64,000 nucleotides of DNA from Spirochaeta lutea (GCF_000758165.1 NZ_JNUP01000029.1:1-64000); one strand, 5' to 3'. Counted from the stretch's first letter, positions 54,928 through 63,032 are shown. Made by a program: numbers and translations. Notes: generated by a model not told the origin, from the letters alone.

Positions 54928-55921
54928 TGGTATACGCCTGGTCAACGTCAAGCTGCTGCTCCAGGAACCCCTCGCCGTAGAGCCACCCGGCATAGCGGCT
55001 CCAAACCTCCCGGCGTTGGTGTCCCCACACCGGAGCCTCGGCCTGGTACTGATCCGCCAAGAATGCCTGACTCTCCCGGGCAAGCTCCAAGGGAATCTCC
55101 GGAACCGCCTCGACGAGAATAGCCGCTGCAGCATCGGCCTGGGTCATGGCGAACTCGTAGCCCTTCGTCAGAGCCGCTAGGAACCGGGAAATCAGCCCTG
55201 GTTCTTCCTCTATGAGGGATTCTGAAGTGATTATAACGGGGGTGTAATAGTCAAATACCGGGTTAACCTTCCCCAGATCCACATAGTCCAGCTCTACGCC
55301 GCGGATCTGAGCCTCAATTCCCGTCCAGGCCCAAAAGATCCAGGCAAAATCTATATCCCGCTGGATGGATTGGAAAAAATCCGCAGACCCGATGTTCAGA
55401 AACTCCACCGTTGATGGGTCTGCCCCGGCCTGTTCCATTAATGCATGGATGGTAGCCTCCTCCACCGCACTACCCCAGCCGCCGTAGCGCTTGCCCTCGA
55501 AATCTGCCGGCCCTTCCAGGTTCCGGGATGCCGGCCCTGCGAAGCCGGAGGTGTTATGCTGGATAACCGCTGCTATGGAAACCACCGGCACCGGGTTCTG
55601 GGCCGTCCTGGCAAAGGTTACCCCCTCCTGGTAGCTGAACCCGAATTCGGCCCGGCCGGCAGCCACCATGGCGTCCGCCCCGATCTCCGAAGGCTGGACA
55701 ATCTCCACATCCAGCCCCTCCTGGGCGAAAAACCCCTCGGCTTGGGCGACATAGGCACCGGTATGGTTGGTATTGGGTACCCAGTCCAGCACCAGGGTAA
55801 TCTTTTCCAGGGGCTGATCCCCAGGGACATCGGTTCCCTCAGCTGCTCCGCCTCCGAAGCCCAGGGCCGCTGGGCCCGCCAACAATACAATCATCAAAAA
55901 CACAATATGGTTAATTCTCAT
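54908..55921 (-). CDS. thiY: ABC transporter substrate-binding protein, THI5/NMT1-like
   Basis: About 337 residues with a signal peptide (1-21 of the ATG 55921 start; GGAG 5 nt upstream). LDWVPNTNHTGAYVAQ and GFSYQEGVTFAR are typical of ThiY proteins binding formylaminopyrimidine or HMP. Gly/Ala-rich start of the mature part. Delivers a pyrimidine thiamine precursor to ThiX/ThiZ. Confidence 0.9.
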   Translation of the reverse strand: MRINHIVFLMIVLLAGPAALGFGGGAAEGTDVPGDQPLEKITLVLDWVPNTNHTGAYVAQAEGFFAQEGLDVEIVQPSEIGADAMVAAGRAEFGFSYQEGVTFARTAQNPVPVVSIAAVIQHNTSGFAGPASRNLEGPADFEGKRYGGWGSAVEEATIHALMEQAGADPSTVEFLNIGSADFFQSIQRDIDFAWIFWAWTGIEAQIRGVELDYVDLGKVNPVFDYYTPVIITSESLIEEEPGLISRFLAALTKGYEFAMTQADAAAAILVEAVPEIPLELARESQAFLADQYQAEAPVWGHQRREVWSRYAGWLYGEGFLEQQLDVDQAYTNEFLPR

Positions 55922-56006
55922 GCTATCTCCTTTTATTTGTTCATAAACCAACGTCATGCGCCAGATTCTTCGTCGGGGCTGTACCCGAGGTGCATGAACC
56001 TTCATC

Positions 56007-56867
56007 CTATTCATCATTCGTACCCATCCAGGGCATAACCATCCGCTGAATCAGGGCGGTGAGGCCGTAGAGAACCATGGACAGTACGATGATGACCCCA
56101 ATGGCCGCAAAGACCCGCTCCACCGCAAAGGATTTCTGGCTTCGGATCAGGTAAACCCCCAATCCCTTGGACCCCCCTAACCACTCTCCGATGACCGCCC
56201 CCATGACACTGTAGGTTACGGCGATCTTCATGCCCGCAAACAAGCTGATCAGAGCCCCGGGCAGCTTCACCACCCAGAAAATCTGGAGCTTCCCAGCCCC
56301 CATGGATTGCAGCAGACGTATCCGGTTCTGGCCCACCCCCCGGAACCCCTGAAGCAGACTCAGAAGCACGGGAAAAAAACAGACCAGCACCACAACGATG
56401 ATCCTGGGGGCCATGCCGAACCCGAACCAGAGGATGAATAAGGGAGCCAAGGCGATGAGGGGCACCATCTGGCTTCCCAGCACCAGGGGGTAGAGGCTGT
56501 CTCGGACCAGGGGCAATGCGTCCATGATCATGGACAGGACCAAGGCCAGACTAACCGACAGTACCAGGCCCCCCGCCGCAACCCCCAGGGTGGTCAGGGC
56601 GTGGCGGCTGAGCACATCCCGCTGGGTCCAGAGGGTATCCAGGATCTGGAGAGGCCCGGGCAGAATGAAGGCTGGCACCCAGCCGCTGCGGCTCACCAGA
56701 TGCCAGAGCACCACCAGCCCGGTTAGAATCCCCACCGCTCCCAGACGGGGTGAGTACCCCCGACCTGCCGCCCTCACCGTGGAACGCCGTCCCTTCCGGG
56801 GGGGCTTTCCGGGATTCCGCGTCGGAGGAGTCGTGTGCCCTGTTTTATCTTCACCGGGGATCTCCAT
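56007..56867 (-). CDS. thiX: ABC transporter permease, thiamine-precursor type
   Basis: 286 residues, about six transmembrane helices, with the EAA-like loop IRLLQSMGAGKLQIFWVVKL followed by LPGALIS. Nitrate/sulfonate/taurine-type permease family; assigned to thiamine precursors from its operon and TPP riboswitch. The first ~38 residues are basic and Pro-rich. Begins 7 nt after the thiamine-binding gene. Confidence 0.9.
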   Translation of the reverse strand: MEIPGEDKTGHTTPPTRNPGKPPRKGRRSTVRAAGRGYSPRLGAVGILTGLVVLWHLVSRSGWVPAFILPGPLQILDTLWTQRDVLSRHALTTLGVAAGGLVLSVSLALVLSMIMDALPLVRDSLYPLVLGSQMVPLIALAPLFILWFGFGMAPRIIVVVLVCFFPVLLSLLQGFRGVGQNRIRLLQSMGAGKLQIFWVVKLPGALISLFAGMKIAVTYSVMGAVIGEWLGGSKGLGVYLIRSQKSFAVERVFAAIGVIIVLSMVLYGLTALIQRMVMPWMGTNDE

Positions 56868-56873
56868 GGCCGC

Positions 56874-57158
56874 TCACCGGTACTTATGCAGTTTTTCGTC
56901 GAAGGTCACCCCACGGGTGCTGTAGTCAATCTTCACCATGGACAGTACCCGCTCCGCCCCCCGGGAGGTGCAAATCTCCTGGGCCTTGGCGACAATTCCG
57001 AGCAGCTCATCCAGTTCGCCCTCCATGGTGGTCTCCATGGGCCCCACAATATAGGGTACCCCGGTAGATGCAATGTACTCGATGACCGCATCCACTACCT
57101 CGTATACCCGACCGGATTCAACCTTGGGTATGATTTGCAAACTCACATGAATGGCCAT
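56874..57158 (-). CDS. Thiamine-binding protein (MTH1187/YkoF-like family)
   Basis: 94 residues. HVSLQIIPKVESGRVYEVVD and PYIVGPMETTMEGELDELL match the MTH1187/YqgV thiamine-binding superfamily (ACT-like fold). Cytoplasmic. First gene after the TPP riboswitch; GGAGG precedes ATG. May bind thiamine or its pyrimidine precursor inside the cell. Confidence 0.9.
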   Translation of the reverse strand: MAIHVSLQIIPKVESGRVYEVVDAVIEYIASTGVPYIVGPMETTMEGELDELLGIVAKAQEICTSRGAERVLSMVKIDYSTRGVTFDEKLHKYR

Positions 57159-57187
57159 GCCTTCCTCCTTGAGTCGTTAGGTGTCCC

Positions 57188-57291
57188 TAGTGTGCAAAAG
57201 AATCTACGGTACGCCGGTTAGAGGGGGTGATCCCTGAGCCACCTTGGTGGCACTCTTCTCGGCCTGCCGCTACGCAAGGTTCTGAGCACTA
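57188..57291 (+). mobile_element. MITE-like element, copy H (104 bp, diverged)
   Basis: TA + GTGTGCAAAAGAATCTAC at left, CTACGCAAGGTTCTGAGCAC + TA at right; internal ACGCCGGTTAGAGGGGG as in copy D. Inserted between the TPP riboswitch terminator and the first gene it controls. Confidence 0.55.
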
Positions 57292-57351
57292 GGTCTCGAC
57301 TATTTAGGGTGATTTGAACGCGCGCCCCCGGAACAACTGGCTCCGGGGTTC

Positions 57352-57389
57352 AAAAAAACCCTATTCAGCCGATAACAGCTGCATAGGGT
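57352..57389 (-). terminator. Riboswitch-controlled terminator
   Basis: The minus strand reads ACCCTATGCAGC, loop, GGCTGAATAGGGT, then seven T (57352-57358). An upstream copy of the same arm, AAACCCTAT (~57409-57417), can pair with the same ATAGGGTTT, giving mutually exclusive structures. Confidence 0.75.
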
Positions 57390-57450
57390 CCGGGATGTCT
57401 GCGGGATAGGGTTTGTTGTTTGAAAAACGGATCACGCCGCTTTTCAAAGC

Positions 57451-57538
57451 GCTTCCTACGCTGGCATTACCCAGATCAGGTCTAAGGGTCGAAGCACCAC
57501 ACTTCCTCTCAGCCGGCTTACCAGCTCCCCTATGCATT
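57451..57538 (-). ncRNA. TPP riboswitch
   Basis: Minus strand: AGGGGAGC (5' helix), GGCTGAGAGGAAG, GACCCTTAGACCTGATCTGG and GTAATGCCAGCGTAGGAAG in order - the conserved core of the thi-box. It is followed by a terminator (57352-57389), then the thiamine-precursor transport genes on the same strand, so thiamine pyrophosphate should switch the operon off. Confidence 0.96.
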
Positions 57539-57650
57539 CTTTCCTGTACCCTATCCCCTGAACCCCCACATGTCAAGGGCAGAATGGGTGGAGGGCGTTC
57601 CTGGCACCTAGGCTGTTTATAAACACCCAGAATCACCACCCCAGCCGGAC

Positions 57651-57680
57651 TTGATACGTAAAAAGCAAATCCGCTATAGT
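57651..57680 (+). promoter_or_regulatory. ppiC promoter, leaderless
   Basis: TTGATA (57651-57656), 18 nt, TATAGT (57675-57680), six nt, ATG 57687. No Shine-Dalgarno; transcript starts at the ATG. Confidence 0.65.
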
Positions 57681-57686
57681 CAAATC

Positions 57687-57962
57687 ATGGAATTTAGAGC
57701 AAGTCATATTCTCGTTAAGGACAAGGCCCTGGCGGAGCGCCTTTTAAAGCAGATCAAGGGCGGCGCCCGGCTGGAAGAACTGGCCAAGGATTTTTCCACC
57801 TGTCCGTCGAAGAGCAAGGGCGGCGATCTGGGATGGTTCGGTCCGGGAAAAATGGTCAAAGAGTTCGAGGCTGCCTGTGCCAAACTCAGTCCCGGACGGA
57901 TAAGCCCGGTGGTACGGACCCAGTTCGGCTACCATATTATCAAGCTCACAGGCCGTAGATAA
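57687..57962 (+). CDS. Parvulin-type peptidyl-prolyl isomerase
   Basis: 91 residues, a single parvulin domain without a signal peptide, so cytoplasmic. RASHILVKD, then GDLGWFGPGKMVKEFEAAC and FGYHIIKLTGRR are diagnostic. Catalyses cis-trans isomerisation of Xaa-Pro bonds. Resembles E. coli PpiC in size. The -10 box lies six nt before the ATG, which decides this start over an in-frame upstream TTG. Confidence 0.93.
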   Translation: MEFRASHILVKDKALAERLLKQIKGGARLEELAKDFSTCPSKSKGGDLGWFGPGKMVKEFEAACAKLSPGRISPVVRTQFGYHIIKLTGRR

Positions 57963-57974
57963 CCCCGGGTTTAA

Positions 57975-58033
57975 TGTAACGTTTTCATTATATTACATTG
58001 CAGATACACTCCTTTTGTAATACTATTGTTACA
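57975..58033. promoter_or_regulatory. hipBA operator region
   Basis: TGTAA-N13-TTACA (57975-57997) and TGTAA-N8-TTACA (58016-58033) precede hipB. The second has the 5-8-5 geometry of E. coli HipB operators (TATCC-N8-GGATA) with different arms. Confidence 0.55.
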
Positions 58034-58047
58034 TAAGGACCCTTTCT

Positions 58048-58401
58048 ATGAAGTACAGCCTAATGAACGACCAGGATATCATGGAGGATCTGGCTCGGCG
58101 GATTGATTCCCTCAGGATCCAAAAACACCTAAAGGACAGTGATATCGAGTCACTAGGGGGCATTTCCCGCCAGCTTCTTTCAGATTTTCGCCGGGGAAAA
58201 CGGGGCATCAGTCTGAAAAGCTTTATCCGGATTCTCCGGGGGTTGGGCGAGATAGATCGTCTGGACCGTATGCTGCCCCGGGAGCGGGAATTCCGCCCCC
58301 ACCCGGACAGCCGGACCCTCCCAGTACGGGATGATCAGAGCAGACGGGTGCGGGATACTGGCCGCCCCCGGCGGGAGTTTACCTGGGGAGATGAAGAATG
58401 A
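58048..58401 (+). CDS. hipB: HipB-like antitoxin (XRE helix-turn-helix)
   Basis: 117 residues. Helix-turn-helix at ~35-65 (DIESLGGISRQLLSDFRRGK). The Arg/Asp-rich tail is longer than in most HipB and probably contacts the toxin. AAGGA precedes the ATG. It overlaps the hipA-like start by 4 nt. Expected to repress the operon at the TGTAA/TTACA repeats and to neutralise HipA. Confidence 0.85.
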   Translation: MKYSLMNDQDIMEDLARRIDSLRIQKHLKDSDIESLGGISRQLLSDFRRGKRGISLKSFIRILRGLGEIDRLDRMLPREREFRPHPDSRTLPVRDDQSRRVRDTGRPRREFTWGDEE

Positions 58402-59708
58402 GGGACTCGGTGCGGGTGAGCCTCTGGGGAACCACCATCGGCTACCTCGGCTACCCTCCCGGGGGAGGCCGGGTCGCAACCTTCGAGTACGACCCGGAGT
58501 TTATGAACTCCGGAATACAGGTTTCTCCCATCCACCTTCAGTATCCTCCGGGGCTGTTCCGGTTCCCGGACCTATCCGAACCTACCTTCAAGGGGGTTCC
58601 CGGGTTTATAGCCGATTCCCTGCCGGACCGCTACGGTACCCAGCTCATCGATATATACATGGCCGAAAAGGGGATTCCCCCGTCCCGGATTACCACCCTG
58701 GACCGGCTTCTGTATGTGGCAAACCGGGGCATGGGGGCCCTGGAATACCACCCCGGTGAAACCCTGCCCCTCCAGAGGACCAGCCTTACCCTTTCCATGC
58801 TGACGGAACTCGCAGATCTTGTTACCCGAAACTCCCGGGACCTCCAGCAACGCCTGCACTCTTCAGCCCATCGGGCAGCCGCCTTGTCCCTTATCCGGGT
58901 GGGATCCAGCGCCGGGGGAGCCCGGTCAAAGGCGCTGGTGGCAATTTCATCCCGGGGCACAATCTTGGACGGAACGGTAAACCACGGACCGGATTACAGC
59001 TACTGGCTGCTGAAATTCGACTCCCCGGAAAATCGGGACCGCGATTCCCCGGATCCCCAGGGACTACCCCGGGTGGAATACATCTACAGCCTGATTGCAT
59101 CAGATGCAGGCATAGCCATGCCCCGAACACGGCTTATAGATGACGGGGAGATAAGCCACTTTCTCATAGAACGCTTCGATCGACGCCAGACCTCCCGGGG
59201 TTTGGATAAGGTTCATTATTGCTCCTGGGCGGGTATAGCCCATGCCGACCGGGACGGGGTGAACTCCTACGAACAGCTAGTCCTTCTATCCCGGCAGCTG
59301 CACCTGGGCCAGGAAGCAGAAACCCAGATCTTCCGCAGGGCGGTCTTTAATATCCTGGGCCGCAATCACGACGACCACACCAAGAACTTCGGCTTTCTTA
59401 TGGATAGGGATGGAACCTGGTCCCTGTCTCCGGCCTTCGATCTAACCTACTCCTACGATCCCCGGGGACGCTGGACAAAACACCACCAAACCTGGCTCCA
59501 GGGAAAAAATGATCAATTCACCCAAGAGGATTTACTCGCCTTCGGGGGGTTTTGCAACCTCAGTTCCGCAAAGTCCCGGGAAATCATTACCCAAACCGCC
59601 GATGCATTCAGCCGGTTTTCCCTCCTGGCTAGTACCTACCGGGTGCCGCCAGCCCTGGCCCGGACAGTAGAATCAAATCTGCGGCTTTTTCTCAGCCCCC
59701 GGGGATAA
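58398..59708 (+). CDS. hipA: HipA-family serine/threonine kinase toxin
   Basis: 436 residues. N-terminal HipA-N domain (TIGYLGYPPGGGRVATFEYD), GSSAGGARSKALV nucleotide-binding loop, and FNILGRNHDDHTKNFGFLMD with the catalytic Asp plus LSPAFDLTYSY (metal-binding). E. coli HipA phosphorylates glutamyl-tRNA synthetase to induce dormancy; other HipA kinases have other targets. Full length and apparently intact. Confidence 0.92.
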   Translation: MRDSVRVSLWGTTIGYLGYPPGGGRVATFEYDPEFMNSGIQVSPIHLQYPPGLFRFPDLSEPTFKGVPGFIADSLPDRYGTQLIDIYMAEKGIPPSRITTLDRLLYVANRGMGALEYHPGETLPLQRTSLTLSMLTELADLVTRNSRDLQQRLHSSAHRAAALSLIRVGSSAGGARSKALVAISSRGTILDGTVNHGPDYSYWLLKFDSPENRDRDSPDPQGLPRVEYIYSLIASDAGIAMPRTRLIDDGEISHFLIERFDRRQTSRGLDKVHYCSWAGIAHADRDGVNSYEQLVLLSRQLHLGQEAETQIFRRAVFNILGRNHDDHTKNFGFLMDRDGTWSLSPAFDLTYSYDPRGRWTKHHQTWLQGKNDQFTQEDLLAFGGFCNLSSAKSREIITQTADAFSRFSLLASTYRVPPALARTVESNLRLFLSPRG

Positions 59709-59832
59709 GCGCTCAGATCCTTCAAAGCACCCACCCTGCCGCCCATCCCCTGCACCCTTCATCCCGCCCCGAATATCCTGGGGCCGCCTGGTTGCAGCCA
59801 CCGGGAGCGCGCCAAGGGTGGGAACCCTCATA

Positions 59833-59872
59833 TAGCGCGTAAACGGTTGTGCCTTTTCACCCCGACGCACTA
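59833..59872. mobile_element. Internally deleted MITE-like element, copy I (40 bp)
   Basis: TA + GCGCGTAAACGGTTGTGC and, 40 bp on, GACGCAC + TA. Both termini of the family with the centre missing. The right-hand CTA is the TAG stop (59870-59872) of the adjacent methyltransferase gene. Confidence 0.5.
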
Positions 59873-61336
59873 TCGGATCCTCAGCCAAAAGGCCCGGATT
59901 TTGCGACCTCCATGGTTGAATATCCCCGGCTCCCCCGCCAGCCAACCCCTGGGAATCCGGGACTCCAGGCGCTGGTAGGGTACCAGTAACAGCCCCGCCC
60001 AACCGGTGAAGCTTCGCCCCAAGTGGGAAATCATCCGGTCAAAGAGCCGTTCCTGATCCTCTTGCAGCCGGATATCGTAGGGAGGATTCAGCAAGATCCA
60101 CCCGAGCACCGGTTCCGTGGTTAGACCGGGGACTGCTGCCGATCCGGGTTCGGGTGTGCCGGGGCTGGGATGAGGGGTTCCGCGGGTTTGGGTCTCGGGC
60201 CGGGGGCTCCAGGTGAAGAAGTCCTGTTCAACCAGGGTGATGTGCTCCCAGGGCCGCCCTGGGCCCCCGGTTCCACTGTCCGAATCCCGGGCATTCGAAT
60301 CACCCAAGCCGGTAACCCCCTCCGCTCCCTCCATGACCCAACCGGCCCTGAGGGCTTCCAGGTTCGTACGCCAGGCCGCTGCCTGGGATTGGTCGAGTTC
60401 AATGCCCAGGAAGCGGATATTCCGGCTCATCCCGCCGCCGAGACCGGTCCGTCGGCTGTAGCGAAAACTCGCCTCCTGGAAATTCGGCCATCCCATACAG
60501 GCAAATGCCCGCCCCGCCCCGGGGCTCAGCCCTTCCAGCAGCAGCAAGGATTCCCACAGGAGGGTTCCTGAACCGCTCATGCCGTCCACCACCCAGCCTC
60601 CCTCCCGGGGCGGCCCAACCCGGTGCTGTAACTCGGCTACCAGCCAGGCAGCAAGATGTTCGGCAATAGGCGCTGCCCCGGGGGCAAGACGATATCCCCG
60701 GCGTCCGAGCTGATCCCCGGTGCTATCCAGGAGCAGCCTGCCCCGGGTGCCCCTATGCCGCAGGAGAATCCGCACCCGGGCTCCTGAGTCACCGGTCCCG
60801 GGTATGTACCCATCCCCCGCCGGAGTCTGGGATGCCTGGGATGCCTGGGATGCCTGGGATGCCTGGGGTGCCTGGGATGCCTGGGATGCCTGGGATGCCT
60901 GGGATGCCTGCCCTCCCCGGCCCTCCCGGGGCAGCTCAGACCAATACCGTCGCACAGCCTCTTCCAGGGTCGCCGCGGCCTTACCCTCGTGCTTCAGGGC
61001 GGAGGCCCGGAGCCTCGCCAGGTATTCTCCCTCCGGCCCGGGTATCCACAGTTCCCAGGGTACAGCCAAACACCGTTTGAATAACTCTTCCCGGGCGCCG
61101 GCCTTTATTTCACCGAGGGAAATCCACACCCTCCGGGCAAAGCGCAGGGAAAGATTCAGCTCATACACCTGCCGCAGTCCCGCGAGGATCCACAAGCCGT
61201 CCTGCTCGGCCTCCTCCACAGCGAACCCCATTTCCTCCAGTTGCCGGAGCAGCCCCGGCATCTGAAAACCGGCGCATTCAAGAAAAACCTGGAACTGCCG
61301 GGACAGAATCTGCCTCTTGATCCGTTTATCAAACAC
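59870..61336 (-). CDS. RlmL/THUMP-type RNA methyltransferase with a 9-bp repeat tract
   Basis: 488 residues: THUMP-like N-terminus (FLECAGFQMPGLLRQLEEMG) and a Rossmann methyltransferase (MSGSGTLLWESLLL; LLNPPYDIRLQ, the NPPY motif) of the 23S guanine-N2 group (RlmL/RlmK or TrmN-like). Residues ~142-170 are a Gln-Ala-Ser tract from nine 9-bp units; another ~50 residues (~355-410) are Gly/Pro/Thr-rich. Its start follows rsmE by one nt. Confidence 0.85.
   Translation of the reverse strand: MFDKRIKRQILSRQFQVFLECAGFQMPGLLRQLEEMGFAVEEAEQDGLWILAGLRQVYELNLSLRFARRVWISLGEIKAGAREELFKRCLAVPWELWIPGPEGEYLARLRASALKHEGKAAATLEEAVRRYWSELPREGRGGQASQASQASQASQAPQASQASQASQASQTPAGDGYIPGTGDSGARVRILLRHRGTRGRLLLDSTGDQLGRRGYRLAPGAAPIAEHLAAWLVAELQHRVGPPREGGWVVDGMSGSGTLLWESLLLLEGLSPGAGRAFACMGWPNFQEASFRYSRRTGLGGGMSRNIRFLGIELDQSQAAAWRTNLEALRAGWVMEGAEGVTGLGDSNARDSDSGTGGPGRPWEHITLVEQDFFTWSPRPETQTRGTPHPSPGTPEPGSAAVPGLTTEPVLGWILLNPPYDIRLQEDQERLFDRMISHLGRSFTGWAGLLLVPYQRLESRIPRGWLAGEPGIFNHGGRKIRAFWLRIR
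60829..60911 (-). repeat. 9-bp tandem repeat, nine units (Gln-Ala-Ser tract)
   Basis: Plus-strand unit GGGATGCCT, one unit with a single mismatch (Pro for Ser). In frame with the methyltransferase gene and almost pure, so length variation by slippage is likely. Confidence 0.95.
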
Positions 61337-61337
61337 C

Positions 61338-62180
61338 TTAGGTACCCTCCCGGTACTGGACGGCTAATGCGGCGGCGTACAAACCCGCCATCTCGGTACG
61401 CCATATCCGCCGGCCCAAACCGGCAGCAGCGAACCCCTTTGCCGAAAAGGCCTGAATCTCCCGTTCCGTCCAGCCCCGCTCCGGCCCCACGGCAATCCGC
61501 AAAACCCCATCAGTCGGATCAGTCCCGGCCATACCCATGCTCAACACCCGATGGAGGGCCGGTATCCCCTCTCCCAGATGCAGTACAAACCGGGAGCCCG
61601 GGGCTGGGTTTGCCCCAGGAACCGGGCCGGTCTCTCGGCTATGCTGCCGGGCCTCCGTACCGTCCAACCAGGCGTCCCCGCCCCGGGGCATCCCGGGTTC
61701 CAAGGAGCCGAGGTAATCACCCACAGACCAAAACCGCCGAACCTCGGGCAGGTCGCAGCCCCCTCCTTGGCTCGCCCCGTCCAACAAATCCTCCCGCCAG
61801 AGCTCCTGGTTCCACACCTTAGAACTGAAGTACGACTTTTCCCCCAAATCGGTTCCGCAGACCGAAATCCTCCCCACCCCCAGGGTAGCCAGATCCCTGC
61901 ACAACCGCCGCAGCACCGGCGGCCGAGGATGGCCCAGAATGAGCTCCACAGCCACCAACCCCGGCCCCGGCTCCAGCTCATCCTTCCCCGGAAAATCGAG
62001 TTCCAGGCTCTGTTTGCTGAGACGGAGCACCCGGGCCGTTCCCAGTCCCCCGCCCACAAGGCCCACCCGTATCTCCTGGCCGGCCTTGAGCCCGAGGATC
62101 TGCCGGCAGTGGATGTATCGCCGGTCTTCTGATTTAATAGGGAATCCCCACTCTTGGGGATGGAAAAGCAGTACATTCAT
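61338..62180 (-). CDS. rsmE: 16S rRNA (uracil1498-N3)-methyltransferase
   Basis: About 281 residues from ATG 62180. FHPQEWGFPIKSEDRRYIHC, then IAVGPERGW (cofactor motif) and LGRRIWRTEMA, the SPOUT knot, are RsmE features. A ~40-residue Pro/Gly/Arg-rich segment lies between the domains. Head-to-head with the gene at 62195; only 14 nt separate the start codons, so each promoter must lie within the other gene. Confidence 0.92.
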   Translation of the reverse strand: MNVLLFHPQEWGFPIKSEDRRYIHCRQILGLKAGQEIRVGLVGGGLGTARVLRLSKQSLELDFPGKDELEPGPGLVAVELILGHPRPPVLRRLCRDLATLGVGRISVCGTDLGEKSYFSSKVWNQELWREDLLDGASQGGGCDLPEVRRFWSVGDYLGSLEPGMPRGGDAWLDGTEARQHSRETGPVPGANPAPGSRFVLHLGEGIPALHRVLSMGMAGTDPTDGVLRIAVGPERGWTEREIQAFSAKGFAAAGLGRRIWRTEMAGLYAAALAVQYREGT

Positions 62181-62194
62181 GGTTGGAGGTATAT

Positions 62195-62896
62195 ATGAAA
62201 AATCACCCGTCATCTACCCGATCCGGCCTGGTCTTCCTCGCCTTTTTAGTCCTCCCAGTCCTTCCCCTCTGGGGCGAGGGTGATTCCAAGACCCCTGGCT
62301 CCGGCGCGTCCTCTGAAATCCCCCCGGAAGGCAGTAGGTTGATTTCAGCCCAGGAGCTGGACCTCCAGGTCCGTTCCATGGCCACCCTGACCCTGGCTGA
62401 AATTCAGGTAGGGGATATACTCACCTACTCCGAAACCCTGGCCCTCTACAATGCCCAGCAGCAGTTTTTGCGCAAAGTCCGGGGCCTCAGCTACATCCTG
62501 CCTGGATTAGGCCATTTCCCCCAGGGTTCGATCCTTGAGGGCAGTTTCTTTTTAGCCGGCGATCTGGCCATTACCGCAGGCATCCTCCTGGTAACCCATG
62601 CCCTGCTGCCTGCCTCGGTACAGTATCCCGCCCTGGATTATTTCCAGTCACCCTACTCCACCGTTAAAACAGCCTGGGAAAACCTAACCTTGGTAAGCAT
62701 ACTGCCGTCGGCAGGCTTCCTTGCCGCGGGATCCATCGCCCAGTGGTTTTACCGGAGTTGGGCAGCGAACCGGGCACAGAGCATCGCCCGGCAGCGGATC
62801 GCTGAGGGAGAACAAACCTTTACCGTCCGCCCCATGGTTGATCTATCCCGGGGCCTTTTCATGGGGCTTTCAGTGCATCATGAGAGCGGGAACTAG
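62195..62896 (+). CDS. Exported/membrane protein of unknown function
   Basis: About 233 residues with a signal peptide (FLAFLVLPVLPLWGEG), a Ser/Pro-rich mature start containing GDS (from the dispersed GGGTGATTC motif), and two or three hydrophobic helices further on (FLAGDLAITAGILLVTHALL; LVSILPSAGFLAAGSIAQW). GGAGG precedes ATG 62195. No family recognised. Confidence 0.65.
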   Translation: MKNHPSSTRSGLVFLAFLVLPVLPLWGEGDSKTPGSGASSEIPPEGSRLISAQELDLQVRSMATLTLAEIQVGDILTYSETLALYNAQQQFLRKVRGLSYILPGLGHFPQGSILEGSFFLAGDLAITAGILLVTHALLPASVQYPALDYFQSPYSTVKTAWENLTLVSILPSAGFLAAGSIAQWFYRSWAANRAQSIARQRIAEGEQTFTVRPMVDLSRGLFMGLSVHHESGN

Positions 62897-63032
62897 GACA
62901 GACATACCAAGGTTTTCCAAAACGGCTGGGTGATTTTGGGATGCGCGGTGGCGGGAACACCCGCCCGCTCCCCCGGGTCGCTTCCCAACCTCGGACAGCT
63001 GGCAGCCATCACTGCGGATACCCGCCGCCTCG

